Shown: positions 47,415-58,325 of the stretch, in pieces | Numbering within the stretch: position 1 is the stretch's first letter | Layout: every line of letters begins with the position of its first letter | Assembly (NCBI GenBank): GCA_026419785.1 | Contig: JAODTK010000089.1 | Location: 1 to 64,000, forward strand | DNA: 64,000 nt | From: Sclerodactyla briareus | Lineage: Eukaryota; Echinodermata; Holothuroidea; Dendrochirotida; Sclerodactylidae | Direction: 5' to 3' | Notes under the pieces: generated by a model | Database searches by the model: none | What the model saw: only the letters and a program-made list of their open reading frames with translations | What the model was told of the DNA's origin: nothing | Made by a program: the position numbers and the translations under genes

Positions 47415-48439
47415 TATGTCAGTATCGGTAGCCATGCTGCTTCATACCACAACAGCGCCTTTTTTTTCAAACTGTTTTTGCTCCATCCGATCTACTGTAC
47501 TACCTACCATAGAGGGTACCAGGTGAGGAGAGTCTATAACAACATGTTGATATGTATTGAAGACACTAACAGTGTGCAACTGTGAAATTGTAACGTGTAA
47601 CAGGAGATAAGAACTTCCAGAGTAATGAAAAGGGGGACTGAATAGTTCGCATACAAGGTGGATATTCCCATGTGAAACAGATCAGTGTTCTCATGGTTCT
47701 GGTGAAAATTCACCACAACTGGCAACCCCATTCATCCTCTTCCATTACAGAAATTTTCAGCTTCGCTTCCTATCCCAAAATATATCTGTTAACTATATTT
47801 CAGCTAGAAAATAGATGTTGGGGATGAAATGTTTTTACTACATTTTCTTAGTTGTGGTAATAAATAAAAAAATTATGTTGAAAGGAAGGTTTTTAGTTGG
47901 AATTTCGCTTTTCATGCATTCTAATAAGCCTGTTCATAGTTATGTACAGGTAATGAGCTGATAATAATGATGTCAAAGGTCATTGGGGTATAGTTTCATT
48001 CTGACGTAGCTCAAACAGGCGGCCAGAAATTGAATCCTTTGTTTCCGAAACTAGCCTGATGAAAATCCCTCAACATCCTACAACACCAAAACTCTACAAT
48101 CTTCTCCCACCCGCATACACATCAGCAGTAATGTAGTAAAACATGGGTGGATTTTTTTGCACATTGAAAGAGTGGCAACATTTGCAAATGAGTGGAATGA
48201 TAGGGCTGATGGGAAAATTACGTCTATACGGGTCCTGAACTGCTAAGGTGAGTATGCTCATCTGTGAACAGGTCGCCCCTAGGTAGTTGGGTTTGAAGAT
48301 ATTTATATATCTTCCACAAAAACACTATTTCAGCAAGGCTATTGATCTGAGAGTGAGCCTCCTTTGAATTTGCACTCTTTGAATGGAAATTGGTTCATTT
48401 GTGACTGATGTAGCTGCTATAGACAAACCACATATTTGA
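47415..48439. other. ATAD3 intron 4, left part
   Basis: AT-rich. No repeat or RNA gene is recognised before the LINE remnants begin. Confidence 0.35.
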
Positions 48440-50530
48440 CAAACCACCCAATTACAGCTAATACATTCCTTACAAGAGTTTCAGAGTTTGTCAGTGACCT
48501 TTTCCTAACATCAAACTATGCATGTTCTTGGGCGATTTGAACATTCATGTCAATCTGTTAAAGGACAGTCCCAGCTAAAATATTTAAATGTCATGATGAT
48601 TGTGATTGAAAATCCATGGCAACAAACTTGTTTCATGCTGTATAGCATTTGGTTTTAAAAATCAAAATTTTTGAAGATTATTATTCATCACGGCTAAGTT
48701 GGCAATTTTGCAAATTGGCAACATGTTTGATGACTCACATCTATCAAAGAAAATGGTTAGAAATATGTCTTTTCCCTTATAATTGGTGATATGACATCAT
48801 AAAAGGTTGTCAGTTTGCCCAAATCAGCAAATATATGAAATTGAAGGAAGCCATATTTTCCCAACCGAACATGCTATCAACCTGGAACGAAGTGATATTT
48901 GAAATGCTTTTTTCAATCTCCTTAACATTAAAACACCAAAAGGAGTATTATTTTGGCTGGACATTGCCTTTGATGACCCATGCAGCAATGCCAATTCTTC
49001 AACTTCCTTTCAAAATGCATTATCACTGAATCAACTGGTTTCTTTCTGGTGCATCTCATGTAGTTGGTATTAAATATTCTAGACTTTATACTTCTCCAGG
49101 AAAATTTTTGTGTAACTGATGTCAGGACGGATTTTTCCCTTTCTGATCATCGATCATCATTGCATGGGGAATCTATGTATGTCTCGCCCTGCACTGGTAC
49201 TGAAACAAATATGGTTCCGCAAATTAAATTCAATCGATCAGGACTAATTTCGATCGGAACTTAGTCATGAAATGGATGAGTGAACTTGATTCACTTGATG
49301 ATCTGGTAACAGCTTATACAAACGTACTAAGAGAGTGGTGGATGACACTGCCCGTCTCACATCTAGAGTAATACAACTGTTCGCCAGGGTGTCCTGTGGT
49401 TTGATGATGAGGCGTCAAAATGAAAAACCAAAACAGGGAATGCCGAGTGGCGATGGTTGAACCATCCAACATCTGAGAATCATGATTCATTTTGATCTTC
49501 ACGTAATAAATACAGAAATAAATACAGAAAGAATCATCAAAAACATACTTCCATTCGGAATAAAGATTGAGTCATGTGGGAGCGATACTCGTAACTGTTG
49601 ATACCCCAGTTGCTAACATCACGGGCAGTACAAACTCCAATCCTCTGCCAGAAGGGGTGTCCGATGATCAGCTGGCTGAGGACTTTGCTTTGTACTTTCA
49701 CAGCAAGGTTGATACCAGGAGATGTTTTTGTCGGAGCTGCAAGCAGTTTGGGGTATTTCATCCACTCTGGATAAGGTACAACTCTGAATGCAGTTGAACC
49801 GTCTCGAAATGAATGACGATAAATCAGATTCTATCATCTTCGGAAGCAATCACCAATTACTAAAGGGCAATACAGATGTTTTTTCCATTGGATACATTCG
49901 GGTTCGTCATTCCAACAGTGTGAAGTACTGGTGTTTACATGGATGAATCCCTAAATTTTAAACATCACATTTGAACTGAAAGATTTGCCCGTGCCATTTC
50001 AATCAAAAGAAGATCAGGAAATATGGTAAATCAGCTTGTCTCAAATTTGCAAATGCCATGATATTCTCTCTATGGATTATTTAACAAACTATTCATTATT
50101 CTTCCAGTCTCTACCTCCGCCCTCTACGAACGATTCCAAAAACATACAGCCAAAATCATTCTTGGCAGGTCAAAATATGACAGTGCCTTCTGCTGCATCC
50201 TCCCCAGTCAATGTCTGTACAAGCAGTACAACGTATCCCCTCCGCCTCGTGTATAAGTGTCTACACCATTTAGCACCAGCCTATCTGTGGGAGTTACTGG
50301 AGGACACAACACCTGGTTGTTACACACGTCATCAGAGGGCCTCCTTCTCGAGGTTCTTTCACAAGCCACGAATGCTTCGACAGACCGATCCCTCTGATTT
50401 GGCCGTCCTAACACTATGGAATTCTCTTCGGTAGATGGACGACATCAAATTCCATCCAAACTTTCAAAAGTTGCTTTAAAGACTCATTATTCAATAAGTT
50501 GTTTTAATATGGCCTTTGATGCTGTTCAGC
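48440..50530 (+). mobile_element. Internally deleted LINE (CR1/L2-type) in ATAD3 intron 4
   Basis: Endonuclease pieces FLGDLNIHVNL near 48525 and LDFILLQENFCVTDVRTDFS with SDHRSS near 49065-49160. The linker contains SNPLPEGVSDDQLAEDFALY at 49632-49692. The next recognisable piece (LDESLNFKHH-like, near 49940) is already late in the reverse transcriptase, so the palm core is missing. The C-terminal region (RLVYKCLHHLAPAYLWELL near 50250, DLAVLTLWNSL near 50400) is good and ends about 110 bases before exon 5. Many frameshifts; dead. Confidence 0.8.
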
Positions 50531-50642
50531 TCTATTGAGTATTTTCAACAGCAATCTGCGCCAAGTGTTTGCACCTTGACCTTAATGCCAACATTAAGTT
50601 TGCCAGGGTGTGATCATTCTGTTTTTTCCCTTGAGCTTGTAG

Positions 50643-50807
50643 CTACCATAGAGTATGAGGCAGAACTCAAGCACAAGAACGACATGAAACACCTGGAGGC
50701 GGAGCTAAGCGGCAAGGCCAAGATCGAACGCGAGAACAAAGACATCCGCAATGACAGATCAGGATACAGGCCCGGGAACACAGGGATACTGTCGACAATA
50801 CCATACA
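50643..50807 (+). CDS. ATAD3: ATAD3 exon 5 (coiled coil)
   Basis: Acceptor TTGAGCTTGTAG; donor CA|GTGAGT at 50808. It encodes ATIEYEAELKHKNDMKHLEA and ELSGKAKIERENKDIRND, then after one missing C near 50755 QIRIQAREHRDTVDNTI. This matches VEREMELRHKNEML...AKAERENADI. CA joins A of exon 6 to make the glutamine of the QTAG motif, so the phase is exact. Its last seven bases and donor are the start of the 94-bp array. Confidence 0.95.
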
Positions 50808-52010
50808 GTGAGTATATGTGGTAGTCAGGACAGTATTGTGTAGGTAGTATAGGTATGACTGTTATTGTCCTACAGTCCATACAGTGAGTATATGTGGTAG
50901 TCAGGACAGTATCGAGCAGAACTGTATAGAACTGAAGATAGTGTAGGAATTATTGTTATTGTCCTACAGTCCATACAGTGAGTATATGTGGTAGTCAGGA
51001 CAGTATCGAGCAGAACTGTATAGAACTGAAGATAGTGTAGGAATTATTGTTATTCTCCTACAGTCTATACAGTGAGTATTTGTGGTAGTCAGGACAGTAT
51101 CGAGCAGAACTGTATGGAATTGAAGATAGTGTAAGAATTATTTTTATTCTCCTACAGTCCATACAGTGAGTATATGTGGTAGTCAGGACAGTATTGAGCA
51201 GAACTGTATAGAACTGAAGATAGTGTAGGAATTATTGTTATTGTCCTACAGTCCATACAGTGAGTATATGTGGTAGTCAGGACAGTATCGAGCAGAACTG
51301 TATAGAACTGAAGATAGTGTAGGAATTAACGCTATTCTCCTACAGTCCATACTATGAGTATATGAGGGTAGTCAGGACAGTATTGTGTAGATAGTATAGG
51401 GATAACTGGTATTGTCCTACAGTCCATACAGTGAGTACATGTGGTAGTCAGGACAGTATTGCGTTGGAAATTATAGTACCGTAGATAGTGTAGGGATTAC
51501 TGTTATTGTCCTACAGTCCATACAGGAAGTATACGTGGTAGTCAGGTGGGTATTGAGCAGGACCGTGTAGAACTGAAGATAGTGTATGGTTTACTGTTAT
51601 TATCCTGCAGTCCATACAGTGAGTATATGTGTTAGTCAGGACAGTGTTGTGTTGAATTTGTTGGTACAATGGATAGTGTAGGGATTACTGTTATTGTTTA
51701 CAGTCCATACAGTAGGTATGTGGTAGTCAACACAGTATTTCGCTGGACCTCATAGTACCGGAGATAGTGTCAGGATCACTGAACCTGTAGTCGATATAGT
51801 GAGTCTGGTAGTCAGGAAAATATTGTGCTGGAACTTATTGTACCCTAGATATTGCCAGGATTACTTTAATTAATATCCTACAGTCCATACACTAAGTATA
51901 AATGATAGTCAGGACAGTATTGTGCTGTACCTTATAGTAATGTGAAAGTGCCAGGATCACTCTTAGTCCTACAGTCAATATAGTGAATGTAGTAGTATTG
52001 TGCCATTCTG
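50801..52010 (+). repeat. 94-bp tandem array, 13 units after the exon 5 donor
   Basis: Unit: TCCTACAGTCCATACAGTGA, GTATATGTGGTAGTCAGGAC, AGTATT-GAGCAGAACTGTAT, then GAAGATAGTGTAGGAATTAT, TGTTATTG. TCCAT or its variant begins at 50876, 50970, 51064, 51158, 51252, 51346, 51423, 51517, 51611, 51704, 51791, 51894 and 51975; the step is 94 in most cases. The first five units are nearly identical without indels; later ones diverge. Each has an acceptor-like CCTACAG eight bases before a donor; eight units keep GTGAGT exactly as in exon 5. Confidence 0.95.
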
Positions 52011-52625
52011 CACCAAGATAAGAGCTGCTTTCAAGACAAGAGAATGATACAACCCCTCTAATGAGTTGTGGTCCAGAACCTTGTCAGTGTTGCTGCCTAT
52101 CTTCACTGTTGGGCAGTCTGCTCACCGAGTCACCTGAGTGGCTTTCAGCATTTTATGTATAATCTGTTCACCTTTTACCTGTCTAATCAAAAAATATAAT
52201 CATCCATCTTTGAAAAAATGAATTTCACAATTTATAGGCTGTATTCCAACAGAATTCATGCAGTTGCGTTGGCGAGGTCTTGTTCTTCCCCTAGGTTCCG
52301 CTGTGATGCAGTGGATATCTGGGGTACTGGGGTTTGTTACAAGATATTTGCAATCAATAAGTCTTGTCAGCGTCTGTGAGCAGTCGCGTTTGAACTTGAA
52401 CTTCCTCTTCTCCAAGATCAGAGAAAGTGGTCGGACCCTGGAATTCACTGATTAATCCTTGTGGTTGGGGACATAAAATGGCGGTCCCGGGAGCAGGTTG
52501 GGATTGGTTACACCCCTGCATCGTTATCATCTGAGCACTAGTCGAGAAGAGAAGGCGAGTTATCGCCGGTGCTCATCCACGATCAATATGCCTAATATAT
52601 CCATTGTACCATTTTGCTCTTACAG

Positions 52626-52695
52626 AACTGCAGGGAGTATCCTTGGAGATGGTTTCCGGGCTTTCATATCCGACTGGGACAAAGTCACTGCTACG
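52626..52695 (+). CDS. ATAD3: ATAD3 exon 6
   Basis: Acceptor TTTTGCTCTTACAG; donor GTAGGT at 52696. Intact 70 bases encoding [20 protein letters not shown] followed by TAT, the highly conserved ATAD3 [18 protein letters not shown] segment just before the membrane span. Confidence 0.97.
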
Positions 52696-53561
52696 GTAGG
52701 TTTTTATATAGTGAAATTTCATCACTGCTGAAAAAAAAAAAAAATTGGGGTGGGGCTAGCTATTCTCCATGACAGTAGGGAAGATTACTGTAATGTTGAT
52801 CGAGGTCCCCCGCCAAGTTGGTGCAATGCTAACTTGGGTCAAGAATGGGAGTGGAATGTCAGCTGATTGGATATGGGGTGAGGAAAAACGGTGGTACAAG
52901 TCAGAATAAGTCACCCATCATGTGTGAATTCAAGCTGGTTACAGTGAGCTAGTGCTGTGTCAACTGACGTTGCCTATGGTGTGCATTGTTGAAATAGGTC
53001 ACATTAGACAGACATGTGAAGAGAGTTGGTCAATGTGGACTGACTTCACCCAGAGTGCAGTATCAACTGAAGCCAGCCGTGGTGTGTGCTGCTGCAATTG
53101 TGACTGGAGTGGTCTATGGCACGTCAAGGAAGTTATTGCAATGTGGAATGGTAGTTCGCTCTCGGCAGGACAGGGAGGGAGTAGTTGATAAACAGTTCAG
53201 GGAAACAATGGGGTGGAATCACCCAAAAAACAATGTCATCTGTATATAAAATCTGTGTCATTCAGGTTTTGAGGATTCACACTGTTTTTGCCAGACTAAC
53301 TTTTTTCATCGAGTGTGGTATTTATTCTCTTGCACCAATCTGCTATCCCGAAGACGTCACAACTAGGGAAATACCACACAAAACTCACTTCTTCCAAACT
53401 CGGGCAACTTCAGCAATTTGAAGACTGGGATGAAGCTAGAGAATGTTTCTGACAAAAATATATAGAAGGGATCATACTCTTATGGCCTGATCAACAATCC
53501 TTCAATCAAAAGAAAAATCATTAAATTTCTGATCTAAATTCAAATCTCACTTACTTACCAG
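52696..53561. other. ATAD3 intron 6
   Basis: A 15-base A run (52730-52744) is the only simple-sequence feature. No repeat copy or RNA gene is recognised. Confidence 0.4.
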
Positions 53562-53777
53562 GTGGCTGGGCTGTCACTACTGGCGGTTGGCGTCTACTCT
53601 GCTAGACAGGGGACCAGCGTCCTTGGTCGCTACGTCGAGGCCCGGATGGGTAAGCCATCACTGGTCCGGGATACCTCAATGTTCACACCCGTGGAGGTCC
53701 TCAAACACCCCATCAAGTTCTGCAAGAAGTGGTTCACAAGGCCGTTCCAGCGCGCTCTCCAGGGAGTTATATTAAAG
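53562..53777 (+). CDS. ATAD3: ATAD3 exon 7 (membrane segment)
   Basis: Acceptor CTTACTTACCAG; donor GTTTGT at 53778. Exactly 72 codons, intact. VAGLSLLAVGVYSARQGTSV is the hydrophobic inner-membrane segment. Then come EARMGKPSLVRDTS, an EVLKHPI motif (compare EALRHPI) and QRALQGVILK before the AAA+ module. GTG here is an internal valine codon, not a start. Confidence 0.97.
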
Positions 53778-53954
53778 GTTTGTTCGTCTTGTCTAATTTC
53801 TGGCGCAGTCGGATGACAGTTACAAGGTGCCCCCTCACACTGAAAGCATCGTATGACAAGATTGCCCCTGTACTGTAGCTTATCGTTTTTTCCAAATTAC
53901 TCTGATTGACCATACTTCTTGATTCCTTGACGAAGTCCAGATCTATGCAGTCAC

Positions 53955-54720
53955 TTTGTGTGTGTGTGGTTGTGTGTGTGTGCGCCCCAGCTGTAAACCC
54001 GATAACTTGATCAGGTCTGGGTAGGTTAAGCTCATACTTGGTTTGTGTATTCCCATGATGAGTACATGAACCCTATTGTTTTGGGGTCAGGCAGAGGTCA
54101 TCTGAGGTCACCAGAGGTCAAAGTCTGAAAACCTTGTAACACGATAATCCCATAATTGTTGGTCTGATCAAGTTGAAATTTATGTGTAAACAGCTTCCTT
54201 ATGGGGATACAGGAACCCTATTGTTTTTTGGTTCCGGTCAAGGAGTGGACTTGTGAATCGAAAATATAAAATTTTGTGAAAATTGATATTTTAGCCAATT
54301 TTTGGCTTGAACACGATAACTTGACCCCACCCTGGATGGATGAAGCTCATACTTGGTATGTGTGTTCCCCATGATGAGTACATGAACCCTATTGTTTTGG
54401 GGTCAGGCAGAGGTCATCTGAGGTCACCAGAGGTCAAAGTCTGAAAACCTTGGAAAAAGACAAGTCCAGAACGGTTGGTCTGATCAGGTTGAAATTAGGT
54501 GTGTATCTTTCTTATGGATACATAACCCTATTGTTTTGTAAAGGGCGGTGGTTAATGAGGGCTCATACTTGGTTTGTGTATTCCCATGATGAGTACATGA
54601 ACCCTATTGTTTTGGGGTCAGGTTGGAGGTCAGCTAAGGTTACAGAGTTCAAAGTCTGAAAACCTCAAAATTTAGTGTGTAGCTTTCTTACAAAGGGTAC
54701 AGGAACCCTATTAGTTGGTT
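53955..54720 (+). repeat. Interspersed repeat family B, two to three tandem units
   Basis: A GT microsatellite, CCCGATAACTTGATCAGGTC, AAGCTCATACTTGGTTTGTG, ATGATGAGTACATGAACCCT, ATTGTTTTGGGGTCAGG, three AGGTCA sites, GTCTGAAAACCTTG and GTTGGTCTGATCA. The unit restarts near 54310 and partly near 54550. AGGTCA starts at 54095, 54105 and 54115, and again at 54411, 54421 and 54431, always with 4-base spacers. Confidence 0.9.
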
Positions 54721-54892
54721 GGTTAAGATAGGAAATTTGTCAGACGTTATGTTGCCTATAAGGAGCTGGTACTATCTCCCATTTGTCCATGTGTCTGGTA
54801 TGGGTTGACAGAAACAGTCAAGGAATCAATGAGCCTTTTGGCTTTTCTGGTATTTCCTTGACTTCAGTCAGGGAATCTATGCAAGTCATGAC

Positions 54893-55180
54893 AGTGTATG
54901 TATGTATGTATGTATGTATGTAGTATGTATGTATGTATGGATGTATGTATGTATGTATGTAATGTATGTATGTATGTAATGTATGTATGTATGTATGTAT
55001 GTATGTATTGTATGTATGTATGTATGTATTATGTATGTATGTATGTAGTATGTATGTATGTATGTATGTATGTAATGTATGTATGTATGTAGTATGTATG
55101 TATGTATGTATGTATGTAATGTATGTATGTATGGATGTATGTATGTATGTATGTATGTAGGTATGTATGTATGTCTGTGT
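54893..55180 (+). repeat. (TATG)n microsatellite
   Basis: About 285 bp of TATG/GTAT tetranucleotide with occasional loss of one base or TATGGATG variants. It supplies frames of repeated YVCM or YIHT on the two strands, which are not genes. It runs into the family B copy at 55190. Confidence 0.97.
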
Positions 55181-55189
55181 GTGTGTCCC

Positions 55190-55490
55190 CTGGCTTGTGG
55201 AGAGCATAACTCACCAACCCACCTTTCGGTGGATAAGCTCATAATCGGTATGTGGGTTCCCCATAATGAGTACATGATTCCTATTGTTCCGGGGTCAGGT
55301 TCAAGGTCATCTGAGGTCATTCGAGGTCAAAATCAAAATCTTGTGTCCAGAATGCTTGGTCCAATCAAGTTGAAACTTGTAGCTGTAGCTTATTGTTGAT
55401 GTGGCTTTCTATGGGGAGACAAGCCCCTATTCGTTTTTTACCCATAATGAGTACATGATGATCACTATTGTTTTGGGGTCAGGTGGGGGG
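55190..55490 (+). repeat. Interspersed repeat family B copy
   Basis: GATAAGCTCATAATCGGTAT, GGGTTCCCCATAATGAGTAC, ATGATTCCTATTGTTCCGGG, GTCAGG, then AGGTCA at 55304, 55314 and 55324 (4-base spacers), CCAGAATGCTTGGTCCAATC. It ends in a G run (55483-55500). Confidence 0.88.
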
Positions 55491-55560
55491 GGGGTGGGGG
55501 AGGATGGTAATCACATGTGATCAGTGACATGCAGATTGCTCACCCCCTGCTCCTCACCGC

Positions 55561-56695
55561 TCCATTCTCTTGGGCTGATCACCTGACGAGAAGGCAATAG
55601 TTACTATTTGTTTGGTCTCGAATAGATAGATAAAGCAGCAGACCGGCTGACTGCTTCACTGATTGATTGATTGGTAGATTGGTAGACATATTCATCTGCC
55701 CAAAATATCAATATTTCACAATTTCCACACTGCCTCCATTCTCTTGGGCTGATCACCTGAAGAGAAGGCAATAGTTACTATTTGTTTGGTCTCGAATAGA
55801 TAGATAAAGCAGCAGACCGGCTGACTGCTTCACTGACTGATTGATTGGTAGATTGGTAGACATATTCATCTGCCCAAAATATCAATATTTCACAATTTCC
55901 ACACTGCCTCCATTCTCTTGGGCTGATCACCTGACGAGAAGGCAATAGTTACTATTTGTTTGGTCTCGAATAGATAGATAAAGCAGCAGACCGGCTGACT
56001 GCTTCACTGACTGATTGATTGGTAGATTGGTAGACATATTCATCTGCCCAAAATATCAATATTTCACAATTTCCACACTGCCTCCATTCTCTTGGGCTGA
56101 TCACCTGACGAGAAGGCAATAGTTACTATTTGTTTGGTCTCGAATAGATAGATAAAGCAGCAGACCGGCTGACTGCTTCACTGACTGATTGATTGGTAGA
56201 TTGGTAGACATATTCATCTGCCCAAAATATCAATATTTCACAATTTCCACACTGCCTCCATTCTCTTGGGCTGATCACCTGACGAGAAGGCAATAGTTAC
56301 TATTTGTTTGGTCTCGAATAGATAGATAAAGCAGCAGACCGGCTGACTGCTTCACTGACTGATTGATTGGTAGATTGGTAGACATATTCATCTGCCCAAA
56401 ATATCAATATTTCACAATTTCCACACTGCCTCCATTCTCTTGGGCTGATCACCTGACGAGAAGGCAATAGTTACTATTTGTTTGGTCTCGAATAGATAGA
56501 TAAAGCAGCAGACCGGCTGACTGCTTCACTGACTGATTGATTGGTAGATTGGTAGACATATTCATCTGCCCAAAATATCAATATTTCACAATTTCCACAC
56601 TGCCTCCATTCTCTTGGGCTGATCACCTGACGAGAAGGCAATAGTTACTATTTGTTTGGTCTCGAATAGATAGATAAAGCAGCAGACCGGCTGAC
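55561..56695 (+). repeat. 174-bp tandem array, 6.5 nearly identical units
   Basis: TCCATTCTCTTGGGCTGATC begins units at 55561, 55735, 55909, 56083, 56257, 56431 and 56605, exactly 174 bp apart. I find only two or three single-base differences (for example CACCTGAAGAG in unit 2 against CACCTGACGAG; CTGATTGATT in unit 1 against CTGACTGATT) and no indels. The last unit stops at GGCTGACC. It lies in ATAD3 intron 7. The unit length is near a nucleosome repeat. Confidence 0.98.
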
Positions 56696-56821
56696 CCCAA
56701 CCAACTGTGTTGACCGATGGGCAGACATGAACAGTTCCCTAACATACCTTCCCAAGATTATGTGGAACACACTGGCTCATGCTATCAAACTGATGCTCAT
56801 TAATGCTATCCTTACTTACAC

Positions 56822-57268
56822 TCAGGAACATTGTGTTCATCCTCATACGGTTTCCAGCATGTAAATACTATTCTTACTACACTCAGAAACAATGCTCTTT
56901 ATCCCCAAACTGTTTTCAGTCTTATAAATGTTATCCTCACTACACTCAGATACATTGATGTTTATCACTGTGCTTTCCTCACTACACTCAGATACATTGC
57001 TGTTTATCACTGTGCTATCCTCACCACACTCGGATACATTGCTGTTCATCACTGGCTGTCCTCACCACACTCAGATACATTGCTGTTTATCACTGTGCTA
57101 TCCTCACCACACTCAGATACATTGCTGTTTATCACTGTGCTATCCTCACCACATTCAGATACATTGCTGTTTATCACTGTGCTATCCTCACCACACTCAG
57201 ATACATTGCTGTTTATCACTGTGCTATCCTCACCACGCTCAGATACATTGCTCTTTATCACTGTTTTC
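56822..57268 (+). repeat. 42-bp tandem array running into the exon 8 acceptor
   Basis: Unit CTATCCTCACCACACTCAGA, TACATTGCTGTTTATCACTG, TG. TCAGATA or a variant begins at 56946, 56988, 57030, 57071, 57113, 57155, 57197 and 57239, with steps of 41-42. Older, more divergent units reach back to about 56822. The final unit changes to CACTGTTTTCAG, which is the exon 8 acceptor. Confidence 0.93.
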
Positions 57269-57270
57269 AG

Positions 57271-57395
57271 CCCACGCTGGAAGAGAGGATCCGTGAGATC
57301 GCTATCACGACCAGGAACACCAAATCAAACAGAGGCCTCTACAGGAATATACTGATGCACGGCCCTCCGGGCACTGGAAAGACTTCTTCGCTAAG
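57271..57395 (+). CDS. ATAD3: ATAD3 exon 8 (AAA+ start, Walker A)
   Basis: Acceptor CACTGTTTTCAG; donor GTAGGT at 57396. It encodes [46 protein letters not shown] (57361-57384) is the Walker A nucleotide-binding loop. One base is missing just after 57384: the expected LFAK follows in another frame. The lysine and threonine of Walker A are present. Confidence 0.97.
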
Positions 57396-57539
57396 GTAGG
57401 TTGTTCCTTTCTAAGACATGTACATTCATATACATGTGCGATAATATGGTATCCAGTATAATGTTGTGCTCATCTTTATCACATGACCGGCATCGTCAGT
57501 GGATATTACTCCTATGTGGCAACAATGATCCATTCCAGT

Positions 57540-57650
57540 GGAGGCTGTGATAACCTCTTCAATTATCATCTAGGTGGGTTGAGTATGTGCCTTGCCCAAA
57601 GGTTCACCATAGGGCTAAGCCTGTTTCCTGAAATCTGCCTTCCAATTCAC
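57540..57650 (-). repeat. SINE fragment (GCCCAAAGG type)
   Basis: TAGGTGGGTTGAGTATGTGC, CTTGCCCAAAGGTTCACCAT recall the body of the tRNA-headed SINEs (compare TTGGGTGAGGCA and CTGCCCAAGGTACACC at 23743-23790). The tRNA-like head is missing. Confidence 0.4.
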
Positions 57651-58069
57651 TCGATCTGAAGCCAGAGGTTTTGCTGCTAATTTTAAGCATTATATTTTGC
57701 AATGATTAAAGGGAAGTCTGCCACCTCAAAACAAAAAATTAGGGTTGCAGGTTATTAACAGTGTGCAAGGTTTTGAATAGCATCGAACAACACCTGTGGG
57801 TTCAATGCGTCTGTGAAGCCTTGTCGTCATGGGCTGTCCATAAAAAAGGCGAGGGTGATTGTCGTCCATCAGCTCAGTCCCTGTGTACTCCCAGATAACT
57901 GGTAAGCCTGATGTGGGCAGAAGACAAGATGCTGTGTATGTTCCATTTATCGTGTATTTGGAAGCACACGATCCTTCAAAAATCTATCAATGTATTTACA
58001 ATGACAGGGGAACCAAGATGATTATTGCTGGGGTTTGTACATATGGGGGTTAGATAGACCTAAAAAATG

Positions 58070-58325
58070 GTACCTGTTGCTTTCTAGCTGGACGATCAGC
58101 ACGAGGGATTGAAACAGGGACAAACAGGGGGTAGGCAATTTGTAAGTTGCCATCTGCATGTGATTATCCCACTCCCACATTAAGTACCGCCAAAGAGGCA
58201 TTGCCTTATTCCGGGTACATGGTGAGGGATTCGCAGCTGATAATAGGTGCAGTATCCAGGTCAGTAGCCTGGCTGGGCTTGAATCGGAATTGAATCGTCT
58301 GTTCGACAATATACCATAAAAAAAA
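58070..58325 (+). repeat. Interspersed repeat family G, copy 2
   Basis: CTAGCTGGACGATCAGC, GTGATTATCCCACTCCCAC, GCCAAAGAGGCATTGCCTTA, CTGGCTGGGCTTGAATCGGA and GTTCGACAATATACCATAA correspond in order to 21575-21836. In ATAD3 intron 8. Confidence 0.7.

Noticed and set aside
54818..55399. Repetitive proteins of YIHT or YVCM repeats
   Set aside because: Direct translation of the TATG microsatellite on either strand.
55561..56695. CRISPR-like array because of regular spacing
   Set aside because: There are no unique spacers; the whole 174-bp unit repeats, and the genome is animal.
56831..57355. 174-codon ORF ending in exon 8
   Set aside because: It reads the 42-bp array and then exon 8 in the wrong frame. 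The real exon 8 frame encodes GPPGTGKT.
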